The notes under the pieces: generated by a model
Told to the model about the DNA's origin: nothing
Database searches by the model: none
What the model saw: only the letters and a program-made list of their open reading frames with translations
Program-made: the position numbers and the translations under genes
In this document: one piece after another, positions 1 through 8,300 of the stretch
Position numbering within the stretch: the first letter of the stretch is position 1
Layout of the letters: every line of letters begins with the position of its first letter
From: an uncultured Bacteroidota bacterium
GTDB taxonomy: Bacteria; Bacteroidota; Bacteroidia; Chitinophagales; Saprospiraceae
Direction: 5' to 3'
NCBI GenBank assembly: GCA_903933805.1
Contig: CAIZLM010000075.1
Location: 1-36,043, forward strand
DNA: 36,043 bases

Positions 1-28
1 CATACAGCGCGCCACCCAACCAATTAAC
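1..28. repeat. Right arm of palindromic MITE, cut by window edge
   Basis: The first 28 bases match the right arm of the repeat family described at 14176-14253 (ACAGCG..GCCACC.AACCA..TAAC). The left arm lies outside the window. It sits about 70 bp beyond the pbpC stop, in the 3'-end position favoured by the family. Confidence 0.7.
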
Positions 29-96
29 AAAACACAATTTTTCACATAAATTATCCGGCCGTTGATAAGTTCCGACAGCACCAACGCTAATTGAAA

Positions 97-2562
97 TCAC
101 CCCTTACCTGCCTTACCGACAATTTCAAAGTGCTGTTCCAGCCGAAAACCGTTTTTATCCACCAATACCAAGTGGTGGGGGCCAATGGAGGGCTGAAGGG
201 CCATTTGATGAAACGTTTTCGTGGCGCCCAGGTAGGCGCCATCCAAGTGCCAATAAATCTCCGTCTCCGGTACTCGATGGGCCACTTGAAAAATCGTGCT
301 GCTGAGCTGGCCGTTCAAATCTACTGGCACGTAAATACGCGTCGGCTGCTTGGGATAAAGGAGCTGCATAGGGTTTTGCCGCTGAGCACTTTGTGTGCCC
401 GCACAGTCGGCCCGAAACGGTGGCGGCGTCACGTACCAAGGATTTTTATTTTTGAAATAATATTCCTCAACAGGCGGTAATACAAACCATGCCCGGTGCT
501 GCATGAGGGCTGGTGATTCGCAATCACCGGTAACCTGCCACTGGGCGGTAGCATCGAGGTGCAAGCGTTGGTGATACGGACAAACACCTGACTTTAACCC
601 GTTTTTTGGTATCCAAACGGTGTCTGACGTGCAATATTCCCCCGCCCGAAAGCCACTTTCTCTGCAGACGGCGGCCCGCACCATGTCGTCGTAGGGCGGA
701 TCAAACCACCGCTCTTCCCGTGGCAATTGTTCAAAAATCTCAAATAAAACGGGCGCGGCAAACTCCACTCCAATCAAACCCGGACGGCCTTCCCCGTCCG
801 CATTGCCGACCCAAACACCCACCGCATAACGCGGTGTGACGCCCGCAGCCCAAGCATCCCTGAAACCAAAACTCGTACCTGTCTTCCAAGCTATTGGCTG
901 GCCTGCACGGAAAAGTTCCCACTCCCCGGCACTGTTGGGCCGCTCTACTTCGCGCATGGCCTCAAAAGTGTACCAAATGGCGCCAGCACCCAGCAAATTC
1001 CCTTCCGCGGTCAGTCGCCCACCGCCCTGCTGTTGCCCGCCTGACCGCCTCAAAAAATATACACCCCGAAAATCATCCGAAGCATAGCGACCGTTGCGAT
1101 CGTAATAAGTCCCAAGTCTGCGGGACATACAGGCGTATGTGTTCGTAATATCCAACAAATTGGCCTCGGCTCCACCTAAAATTAGCGATAAACCATAATG
1201 GTCCGGTGGCTTATTGAGGGTGCTCAACCCCATTCGCTGCAAATTGAAATGAAACTTTTCAAGCCCATACTGCTGCAAAAGCAATACAAAAGGCACGTTG
1301 AGCGAACGAATCAACGCACGCCTCGCAGGAACAGCACCATCGTATGTTTCGTAATAATTTTCCGGTCTGTACTGACCCAGTTGTATGGGAACATCCCGCA
1401 GCAAGCTTGCCGGCAGAATATCCCCGCTTTCCAAAGCCAAGGCGTACAAATATGGCTTTAATATACTGCCTGTACTACGCGGAGCGGCAATTACATCCAC
1501 CGATTCACCGTGATCTTTGCCGGAACCCGGCACATTGCCCAGGTAGGCCAACACATTGCCTGTCGGTACGTCTATGATAACAGAGGCCAGGTTAAAAACA
1601 CCGTTTCCCCGGTATTGCTCTTGACGACGCGCAAGGATTTGATTCACACGCTCCTGCAAATGTTTGTCTATGGTCGTTCTAAAACGAGCCCTGCCAGCGG
1701 AAACACCCAGCGCATCTGATTGCATCAATCTATCAAGCAAGTAAGGGGCCAGTTGGGGGAGTGGCAGGGGCTGGTCGGGCAAAGGCTCTTCCATGGCGTA
1801 TTCGCAGGTACTCGGACTGATGCTGCCAGCATCGCGAAGGCGCTCTAGCAGGTGATTCCGCTTGGCAACCAGGACAGCCCTGTTTCTGCCGGGGTGAATG
1901 AGGGCAGGGCTGTTTGGCAAAACAGCCAAAGTAGCCGCTTCCGCCCATGTCAACAAACCCGGATGCTTGCCGTAATAACGCCACGATGCCGCCTCAATAC
2001 CAACCACATTGCCGCCAAAAGGTGCATTAGAAGCATACAGTGACAATATTTCCATTTTGGAATACGTCAACTCCAAGCGTGTTGCCAAGAAGGCCTCCAC
2101 TATTTTTTCCCACACCGTCCTCCCAGGATTGTCGCGCGCCATTCGAATAACCTGCATGGTAAGGGTACTTCCACCACTGACCACACGGCCCTTGGATAGG
2201 TTCAACCAAAGTGCGCGACCCAAACTCAACGGATCAATGCCGGGGTGCCACCAAAATCTTTTGTCCTCAAACGCAATGACACAGTCCACATATTTTGATG
2301 GCAATGAATCTACTCCGGGAAAACGCCACTGCCCATCAGAGGCGATCCTTGCTCCAAGCAACGATCCCTCCCGATCTTCCAACACCACCGATAAAGGCTT
2401 CTGAAAAAGTGGGCTGGGAAGACAAAACAACCATACAATCAAGACCACAATTGATCCCAATACGGTTTTGGGACGCAACAAGAGCGTTTTCTGCGCTTGC
2501 TGCCAAACAACCGCCCATTTGTGTCGTAAAACCTTTAGGCTTTTGTACGGGAAATATTGCAC
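97..2562 (-). CDS. pbpC: Penicillin-binding protein 1C (bifunctional GT51 transglycosylase/transpeptidase)
   Basis: Class A PBP of the 1C type, which polymerises lipid II and cross-links peptidoglycan at the periplasmic face of the inner membrane. From the GTG at 2562 it is 821 residues. Visible parts: a membrane segment at about 33-50; a GT51 domain with EDKRF at 99-103 and the SGGSTLTMQ motif at 129-137; a transpeptidase with SxxK (S366, K369), SLN (420-422) and KTG (560-562); and a C-terminal BiPBP_C-like domain at about 735-815. The frame stays open upstream to 2823. A TAAATTTG box at 2629-2636 and a repeat fragment at 2587-2604 suggest the region above 2562 is untranslated leader, so I chose the GTG that puts the membrane segment near the N-terminus. 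ATG 2658 (853 residues) is the alternative. In many Bacteroidota pbpC sits beside an alpha-2-macroglobulin gene; any such neighbour would be outside the window. Confidence 0.93.
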   Translation of the reverse strand: MQYFPYKSLKVLRHKWAVVWQQAQKTLLLRPKTVLGSIVVLIVWLFCLPSPLFQKPLSVVLEDREGSLLGARIASDGQWRFPGVDSLPSKYVDCVIAFEDKRFWWHPGIDPLSLGRALWLNLSKGRVVSGGSTLTMQVIRMARDNPGRTVWEKIVEAFLATRLELTYSKMEILSLYASNAPFGGNVVGIEAASWRYYGKHPGLLTWAEAATLAVLPNSPALIHPGRNRAVLVAKRNHLLERLRDAGSISPSTCEYAMEEPLPDQPLPLPQLAPYLLDRLMQSDALGVSAGRARFRTTIDKHLQERVNQILARRQEQYRGNGVFNLASVIIDVPTGNVLAYLGNVPGSGKDHGESVDVIAAPRSTGSILKPYLYALALESGDILPASLLRDVPIQLGQYRPENYYETYDGAVPARRALIRSLNVPFVLLLQQYGLEKFHFNLQRMGLSTLNKPPDHYGLSLILGGAEANLLDITNTYACMSRRLGTYYDRNGRYASDDFRGVYFLRRSGGQQQGGGRLTAEGNLLGAGAIWYTFEAMREVERPNSAGEWELFRAGQPIAWKTGTSFGFRDAWAAGVTPRYAVGVWVGNADGEGRPGLIGVEFAAPVLFEIFEQLPREERWFDPPYDDMVRAAVCRESGFRAGEYCTSDTVWIPKNGLKSGVCPYHQRLHLDATAQWQVTGDCESPALMQHRAWFVLPPVEEYYFKNKNPWYVTPPPFRADCAGTQSAQRQNPMQLLYPKQPTRIYVPVDLNGQLSSTIFQVAHRVPETEIYWHLDGAYLGATKTFHQMALQPSIGPHHLVLVDKNGFRLEQHFEIVGKAGKG

Positions 2563-2586
2563 GTGGATCCATTTTATATTAAAAAA

Positions 2587-2604
2587 CGACCACCTACCAG
2601 TTAC
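2587..2604. repeat. MITE end fragment (right terminus)
   Basis: CGACCACCTACCAGTTAC matches the outer end of the palindromic family (GACC....TAACCAGTTAC) with one A missing. No matching left half is visible. It lies between the -7-like box of pbpC and the chosen GTG start, so it would be in the 5' leader. Confidence 0.5.
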
Positions 2605-2628
2605 ATAAACACTGGTGGCGTGTACAGG

Positions 2629-2636
2629 CAAATTTA
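2629..2636 (-). promoter_or_regulatory. Putative -7 box (TAAATTTG) for pbpC
   Basis: On the minus strand the sequence TAAATTTG matches the Bacteroidota -7 consensus TAnnTTTG. No good -33 TTG is seen at 17-23 bases. Its place downstream of ATG 2658 argues against that start codon for pbpC. Confidence 0.35.
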
Positions 2637-2828
2637 CCACTTTTTGTGCGCTCATATAGTGAAAAACCACAAAATACCGGCATAAGTCGCTCGTGAATCC
2701 TTTTTCAAGCCGCACACAGCAACTTTTTTGGGGTAACTGGTTGGGAATATTGACACCCAAAATTGGCGGGTTGGCAAAGGTCCGACGAACCAAGCACAGA
2801 GAATACCGTATAACTCGCAACACATAAC

Positions 2829-2836
2829 TACCTTTG
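2829..2836 (+). promoter_or_regulatory. -7 promoter box (TACCTTTG) immediately before ruvX
   Basis: A perfect TAnnTTTG box ends only five bases before the ruvX ATG at 2842. Transcription starting the usual few bases after the box would give a leaderless or nearly leaderless mRNA. No clear -33 TTG was found. Confidence 0.5.
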
Positions 2837-2841
2837 CACCA

Positions 2842-3258
2842 ATGAGTAGGATTCTTGCGATAGATTTTGGATTAAAACGAACAGGCATCGCCGTCACCGA
2901 CCCGCTGCGTATCATTGCCAGTGGATTGACAACCGTTTCAACAACGGAGGCAATGGATTTTCTCATCAACTACTGCAAGGCGGAAGAGGTTGAGTGTTTT
3001 GTGGTGGGACTTCCCATGCACCACGATGGAAACCCAGCCCAAATAGCGCCTCAGGCAGACGAATTTGCCGCTCAATTGCAAAAACAGTTTCCCGATAAAC
3101 CTGTTTTAAGATTCGATGAACGTTATACCTCGAAGGAGGCATCCCAAATTATCCTGCAAAGTGGCGCCAAAAAAAGCAAACGCCGCGACAAAGCATTGGT
3201 GGATAAAGTGGCCGCAGCGCTGATTTTGGAACGTTACATGGAAAAAAACCATTGGTAA
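2842..3258 (+). CDS. ruvX: Holliday junction resolvase-like protein RuvX/YqgF (pre-16S rRNA nuclease)
   Basis: RNase H-fold protein of the YqgF/RuvX family, 138 residues, the usual length. The N-terminal strand carries DFG at residues 8-10 (AIDFGLKRTGIAVTD), the family's metal-binding Asp. The second conserved block is DERYTSKEA at about 93-101, and the C-terminal DKVAAALILERYM holds the last acidic residue. Family members process the 5' end of 16S rRNA in E. coli; a role in Holliday junction resolution has also been proposed. The ATG at 2842 sits five bases after a TACCTTTG box. def follows 44 bp downstream on the same strand and is probably co-transcribed, a pairing I infer from spacing alone. 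pbpC is divergent. Confidence 0.93.
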   Translation: MSRILAIDFGLKRTGIAVTDPLRIIASGLTTVSTTEAMDFLINYCKAEEVECFVVGLPMHHDGNPAQIAPQADEFAAQLQKQFPDKPVLRFDERYTSKEASQIILQSGAKKSKRRDKALVDKVAAALILERYMEKNHW

Positions 3259-3302
3259 GGGCTGTTGTCCTTACCTACCATCATCACCAAACCTAGAATG
3301 CA

Positions 3303-3872
3303 ATGCTACTGCCTATTTACGCCTACGGACAGCCGGTACTAAAGAAAAAAGCCGACCCGATTTCCGCTGACTATGCTGATTTAAAAGACCTGATTTCCAA
3401 TATGTGGCAAACCATGTACCATGCCGATGGGGTTGGTTTGGCAGCACCTCAAATCGGCCTAAGTATCCGGTTGTTCATGATTGACACCCTGGAGGTGAAA
3501 CGAAAAACGGAAAAAGTTGATACCGACCTCGGGATGAAACAGGTGTTCATCAATGCACAAATACTGGAGGAAACCGGTGAACCTTGGGTGTATGAAGAAG
3601 GTTGTCTCAGTATCCCACGGGTTACCGGCGACGTAGAGCGCCTGAAAGAAGTGCGGATTCGCTGGCAGGATGAGCAATTTGAAACGCATGAAGCGCTTTT
3701 TACCGGCATCAACGCCCGTGTCATCCAACATGAATACGACCACATCGAAGGATTGCTGTTCACCGAAAAATTGAAACCGCTTAAAAAACGACTGATCCAG
3801 CGTAAATTAGACGAAATCCGCGTCGGAAAAATCAATACCGACTACAGGATGCGGTTTTTCAACGTACGCTAA
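3303..3872 (+). CDS. def: Peptide deformylase
   Basis: Removes the N-formyl group from the initiator methionine of nascent proteins in the cytoplasm. It has 189 residues with all three catalytic motifs: GVGLAAPQ at 43-50, EGCLS with the metal ligand Cys101, and HEYDH at 143-147 supplying two His ligands and the catalytic Glu. A Bacteroidota-type insertion, roughly residues 62-80 (EVKRKTEKVDTDLGMKQ), lies between motifs 1 and 2. It follows ruvX by 44 bp with no promoter box seen between them, so it probably shares the ruvX transcript. It converges on the DUF2256 gene, which ends 16 bp away on the other strand. Confidence 0.96.
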   Translation: MLLPIYAYGQPVLKKKADPISADYADLKDLISNMWQTMYHADGVGLAAPQIGLSIRLFMIDTLEVKRKTEKVDTDLGMKQVFINAQILEETGEPWVYEEGCLSIPRVTGDVERLKEVRIRWQDEQFETHEALFTGINARVIQHEYDHIEGLLFTEKLKPLKKRLIQRKLDEIRVGKINTDYRMRFFNVR

Positions 3873-3887
3873 CGGCAGGATTGGCTG

Positions 3888-4049
3888 TTACACGCCGCTA
3901 CGGCACACGGTTTTTTTATTGCTCCGGCAGCGATCACTGCAGTGTCGTACCGCTTCCCAAACTTTTTCCCATTTCTTGCGCCAAACAATGGGCCTACCGC
4001 AGGTGACACAATTTTTTTGAGGCAAATCCGCTTTTTTTATCATCTTCAT
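3888..4049 (-). CDS. DUF2256 small zinc-ribbon protein
   Basis: A 53-residue gene found by reading the minus strand of the def-SDR gap codon by codon. It has CVTCGRP at 14-20, then WRKKW and VW, then HCSDRCR at 36-42. This CxxC...CxxxC layout with the WRKKW.K.W.. block is the hallmark of DUF2256. The function of the family is unknown; four cysteines suggest a zinc ribbon. The ATG at 4049 starts 16 bases after the SDR stop, so the two genes are very likely co-transcribed, with the DUF2805 gene further upstream. From memory, DUF2256, DUF2805 and an SDR often sit near cryptochrome/photolyase-family genes, but none is present here. ATG 4043 is an alternative start two codons later. Confidence 0.85.
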   Translation of the reverse strand: MKMIKKADLPQKNCVTCGRPIVWRKKWEKVWEAVRHCSDRCRSNKKTVCRSGV

Positions 4050-4065
4050 ACATCCAGCGACAATT

Positions 4066-4764
4066 TTACATCATTCGCACCGAAGACATTCCGCCATCCA
4101 CCCGCAGTATCTGGCCTGTCACCCAAGATGATTGTTCGCCGAGTAGGAAACCAATCGCATGGGCAATGTCTTCCGGTTGGCCAATTCGACGCATTGGATG
4201 GCGCTTGCTGCTGGCTTCCAGTTTTTCCGGTGCGTTGATGAGCTTATCGGCAAGTGGTGTGGTGGTAAGCGATGGCGCCACTGCATTTACCCGGATTGTC
4301 GGCGCAAGTTCAGCTGCCAATGCCAATGTCAATCCTTCTATAGCACCCTTTGCCATACCAATAGCGGTATGAAAATTCATACCCTGGGCCACAGCAACGG
4401 TACTGATAAACACAATGGAGGGTGTAGGAGGCGCATTTTTCAAATTTTGAAGGTAGCGCTGTACCACGCTCACCGCCCCGAGCGCGTTGATTTTGTATTC
4501 CTGCATAAACGCTTCTTCCGTGATACGATGGAAGGGCTTTAAATTGATCGTACCGGGAAAATACACCAACCCATCCAAGGGCTGCGCAATTTCAGGCAGG
4601 AAATCCTTGCTGTATTCCGAGACTTGGTGGTAGGCTGAATACCCTAGTTCACCGATATCCTTCGTACTCAAACCAATCACCCGGTGGCCTTCAGCCCTGA
4701 GTTGTCGATGTGTCTCCTGGGCAATGGCGCTGGATGCGCCTGCGAATAAATAAGTCTTTTGCAT
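4066..4764 (-). CDS. Atypical short-chain dehydrogenase/reductase lacking catalytic Tyr
   Basis: Rossmann-fold SDR of 232 residues. The nucleotide-binding loop is GASSAIA (9-15) rather than GxxxGxG. The structural Asn is at 93, and the C-terminal part has the usual [13 protein letters not shown] and WVTGQ.L.VDGG blocks. In the active-site helix the canonical Ser-(12)-Tyr-xxx-Lys reads Thr122 ... Ile135-GMA-Lys139, so both Ser and Tyr appear replaced (codon ATT for Ile, read directly) while Lys is kept. This suggests altered or lost dehydrogenase chemistry, perhaps a binding or structural role. It is encoded between DUF2805 (167 bp upstream) and DUF2256 (16 bp downstream) and probably forms a transcription unit with at least the latter. 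The substrate is unknown. Confidence 0.9.
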   Translation of the reverse strand: MQKTYLFAGASSAIAQETHRQLRAEGHRVIGLSTKDIGELGYSAYHQVSEYSKDFLPEIAQPLDGLVYFPGTINLKPFHRITEEAFMQEYKINALGAVSVVQRYLQNLKNAPPTPSIVFISTVAVAQGMNFHTAIGMAKGAIEGLTLALAAELAPTIRVNAVAPSLTTTPLADKLINAPEKLEASSKRHPMRRIGQPEDIAHAIGFLLGEQSSWVTGQILRVDGGMSSVRMM

Positions 4765-4811
4765 GTAGCGTAGGTTAGAGATTTGTGGCCGAGGGCAAAA
4801 ACGAGGGTTTT

Positions 4812-4830
4812 TTAACTGGTTGGGTGACTT
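4812..4830. repeat. MITE left-end fragment
   Basis: TTAACTGGTTGGGTGAC at 4812-4828 matches the left terminus of the palindromic family (GTAACTGGTTAGGTGGC). The matching right arm is not recognisable in the rest of the DUF2805-SDR gap. Degenerate. Confidence 0.45.
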
Positions 4831-4880
4831 GTCATGTTGGTTTTTTGAAGCAGCATGCTGGCGCTGCGTGGCCGAACAAC

Positions 4881-4903
4881 GGTAAAAAAAGGTCGTTTTT
4901 TAC
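4881..4903. other. Inverted repeat in DUF2805-SDR gap
   Basis: GGTAAAAAA, a 6-base loop, then TTTTTTACC forms a 9-bp perfect stem downstream of the DUF2805 stop codon. It is AT-rich and has no separate T-run after the stem, so it is a weak terminator candidate at best. Confidence 0.3.
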
Positions 4904-4930
4904 CCGGTGCATAAATCCCCGACTTGCGCG

Positions 4931-5224
4931 CTAGCGTTTGGAGATTTTATTGCCTGAAATAGCACGCTGTCGGGTACACCTGAACCGACCCACATACTCC
5001 TCTCGAAGTGCCGCGTGCTTGGTAGATCGGCCGTGCATACGCTTGCGCCACATTTCGAAACTACTGCGCTTCATTTGAAGCCGCATAAACGCAATGACGT
5101 CCTTCTCTTTGAGGCCAAACTGCGTTTCAATGGCCTCGAAGGGCGTGCGGTCCTCCCACGCCATTTGGATGATGCGATCAATATTTTCAGGTGAAAGCGG
5201 TGTCAACATAGCAGACAATAACAA
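4931..5224 (-). CDS. DUF2805 / TIGR03643 family protein
   Basis: A 97-residue protein of an uncharacterised family rich in Trp and Met. Diagnostic stretches are IDRIIQMAWEDRTPFEAI near the N-terminus, then FGLKE.DVI.FMR..MK.SSF..WR.R..GR.TKH. The region from about 15 to 50 looks like a helix-turn-helix-like bundle, which is an inference. ATG 5224 is used; ATG 5209 (MLTPLS) is equally possible and closer to the family's usual N-terminus. CACATTTG, one mismatch from TAnnTTTG, lies 13 bases upstream of the ATG. The gene lies 167 bp upstream of the atypical SDR and in the same group as DUF2256. Members are known from marine and aquatic bacteria, and no function is established. Confidence 0.88.
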   Translation of the reverse strand: MLLSAMLTPLSPENIDRIIQMAWEDRTPFEAIETQFGLKEKDVIAFMRLQMKRSSFEMWRKRMHGRSTKHAALREEYVGRFRCTRQRAISGNKISKR

Positions 5225-5325
5225 ATGTGGTGAATTAACAACGTGTATCCAAGGTGGTTCAAAATGTCGAACAGGTTTTATAGGCCTTTGTGTTTGATTA
5301 CAACAATCAACGCGCTGCTGGCTTG

Positions 5326-5355
5326 TTGCAAATGTGGGGTATTGTTCTATTTTTG
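5326..5355 (+). promoter_or_regulatory. Bacteroidota promoter of the first cotH-like gene
   Basis: TTG at 5326-5328, 19 bases, then TATTTTTG at 5348-5355 (TAnnTTTG). The start codon is 36 bases further on at 5391. Confidence 0.6.
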
Positions 5356-5390
5356 CGCTCTACACTGGATTGTTACCATCAACAATTGAC

Positions 5391-8300
5391 ATGAACAACA
5401 CACTTCTGAAGACACTGGTTATTGCCCTTTGCTGCGCTTCCATCAATGCCTTTGCGCAATTGACCCTCAACGAGGGTTCCAATAGGAATTATTCAACGAT
5501 AGCCGATGAAAACGGCGAGTACCCGGATTGGATCGAATTGTACAACGCCGGAACCGACACGGTACACTTAATCCACTATTCCCTCTCCGATGATGCCTCC
5601 AACCCAGCTAAATGGGTTTTCCCAAATGTATTTCTTTTGCCAGGACACTACAAAACCATCTTTTGTAGTGGCAAAGACCGCAAACCCATCTCTGGATTCA
5701 ACCATGTTCTGAATACCGGCAGTTTTAACCCCGTTGTGGGTTGGAATACCCATACCCTTTCCGATCCTTTTTATTGGGATGGCATTTCCAATATCCTCCT
5801 CAATACTTGCTCCTATAGTTCAACTGGATACACCACCAATTCTGTTTTTAACCAGACAGCAACACCTTATTATGCCACCGTTTTTGCGTTTCAGGATGGA
5901 AGTCCCTTTATTTGTGAAGCACAATATGGCACCAAGGCAAAATTAAGGCCTAACATGAAAATAAACGGCGCCACCATCGGCACCGATGTTGTCCAAAATT
6001 CTCCACTTGACTACCCGGCTCCTTACGGCAACTGGTACTGGGCAGCAAAAAATCAAATGATCATTCCCGCTGCTGAACTGTTGTCTGCCGGACTAACCGC
6101 AGGCAATATTTCAAGTATAGCGTTTGATGTGGCCGCAACCGATCCGAACACGTTCTACGACTACATCGACTTCAACATGAAGCTGGTTTCATCAGAAGAA
6201 GTAACCTCTTTTTTTGAACCGGTTGACACAAACATCAGCCTGCACACCAATTTTAAAATTCCCAGATCTGGCGGCAGCGTTTACCTGTATTCACCCGCCC
6301 AAGTACCACTAAGCACGCTTTTGGTAGATTGCGGCAACCTGGACAACAGCGTAGGTTGCTTTCCCGATGCATCGTCTAATCTTTCACTTTTTGAAAAAGC
6401 AACCCCTTCGGCTACCAACAACCTGTCTGATACCTTTGTGGGTTACCTGCTTGCTCCCAAGTTTTCAACACCTTCCGGCATATACAATGCCTCCATAAAT
6501 GTCAGTATTGACAACCCCAACGGAAGCAATACCTCTGTCCACTATACCTTGGATGGAAGCGACCCAACCACGGAATCAACCCTTTACACTGGAGCGCCCA
6601 TTAACATCTTTTATTCCAATGTGCTGAAAGCCCGTGCCTTTGCCAATGGTGTTTTATCCAGCCCAATGACAACCGCCTCTTACCTGTTGGGAATCAACCA
6701 TGTCACACCCGTGCTGTCTGTCATTACAGAAAACAAAAACCTGTATGGGCCTACGGGAATATTTGATAATTGGCCGCTTGACTGGGAGAAGGCGACCTAT
6801 GTGGAGTATTTTGATACCGCACAACACTTGGTTTTTGGACAAAATGCCGCCATGCAAATCGACGGCGGAGCCGGTGGAAGTCGGTCTAACCCGCAACATT
6901 CTTTCCGAATTGGATTGGATGACAATGTGCTGGGGGAGGGCCCGGTTGAGGCTTCCTTGATACCCAACAAAGCTGAACGCACAAAGTATAGTTCCTTGTA
7001 TTTGAGAAATGGCAGCAACCAATACCTGGTTTATCCATACAAAGATGCTTGCCAAGTGGCGTGTATGGGAGGAGAAACCAATAATTATTATTCCGCCTGG
7101 AGACCCATTACCGTTTATATCAACGGAACCTACTTCGGGCTCTACGAACTGCGGGAAAAATTTGATTCGGAATACTTTGAAACAGCGGACAACGCAGCAG
7201 CAGACTCCATCGATATTCTCTCCCAAAGTTATTGGTATGGAGCTGTATTGAGACCGGTGAAAGGATCCCTAGACGCTTTCTATGATTCTTATACGGCTTT
7301 CAAAAACCTGGATACTGCCAGCCCTGATTTTTGGAGCGATGCCGACAAACACTTCGACATGACCTGGTACAATGACTATATCATCGGAGAATCCTGGATG
7401 GGGAATACCGACTGGCCAGGAAATAACATTAAAATCTACCGATCCGATAAAACAGCTTTTCGCTGGAGATTCTGTCTCCTGGATATGGAACTATCCTTGG
7501 CCCCCAATGCGTGGACCGATGCCAATTTTGACCATATCAACTATATGTTGACGCAAGATGCCGCAAATCCCTACGTCAACATCTGGCTGAAAGGAATGGA
7601 AAATCCGCAATTCCGAAATTACTTCATCAACCGGTATGCCGATGTGATGAACACTTCCTATGGTATTGATCGGCTTTTGCCCATTGAAAACAACATGTTT
7701 GTCCAAACAGCTTTGGAAATGCCCAAAGAATTTCAGCGATGGGGAGACCCAAATCGTATAAACCAGCAAATGGCTGATTTTACCAACAACCACCTTGTTT
7801 TCCGGGAACAACTGGCTGCCAGAACAGAACAGGTGCGAAACCATATTATATCAAATTTTAACCTAACTGGGCCGGTAGCTGTCACGCTGAGTGTGTTTCC
7901 CCCGGAAGCCGGAAAAATAAAAATCAGCACCATTGTTCCCAAGGAGCTCCCCTGGACGGGCGTGTACTTCGACGGGAACCCCGTGAAAATTACCGCCCTG
8001 CCAAACCCCGGTTATACTTTTTCCCACTGGGATGCTAATACCGTTATGCCTGTTCAAAATACCCAGCCTGAACTCAACCTGAACATCCCGTCTGACGCCA
8101 TTTTCAATGCCGTGTTCTCCAACAACCTGAACGCCGGCCTCCTGACCATCAGCGAACTAAACTACCACGCAGACAGTACCCGAAACTCCGGCGACTGGGT
8201 AGAATTCCACAACATCAGCGATACCCCTTTAAATATAGCCGGATGGTCGTTTTCAGACACGACCGCCCCCTTGGGCTACGCGTTTCCTGCGGGGACCATC

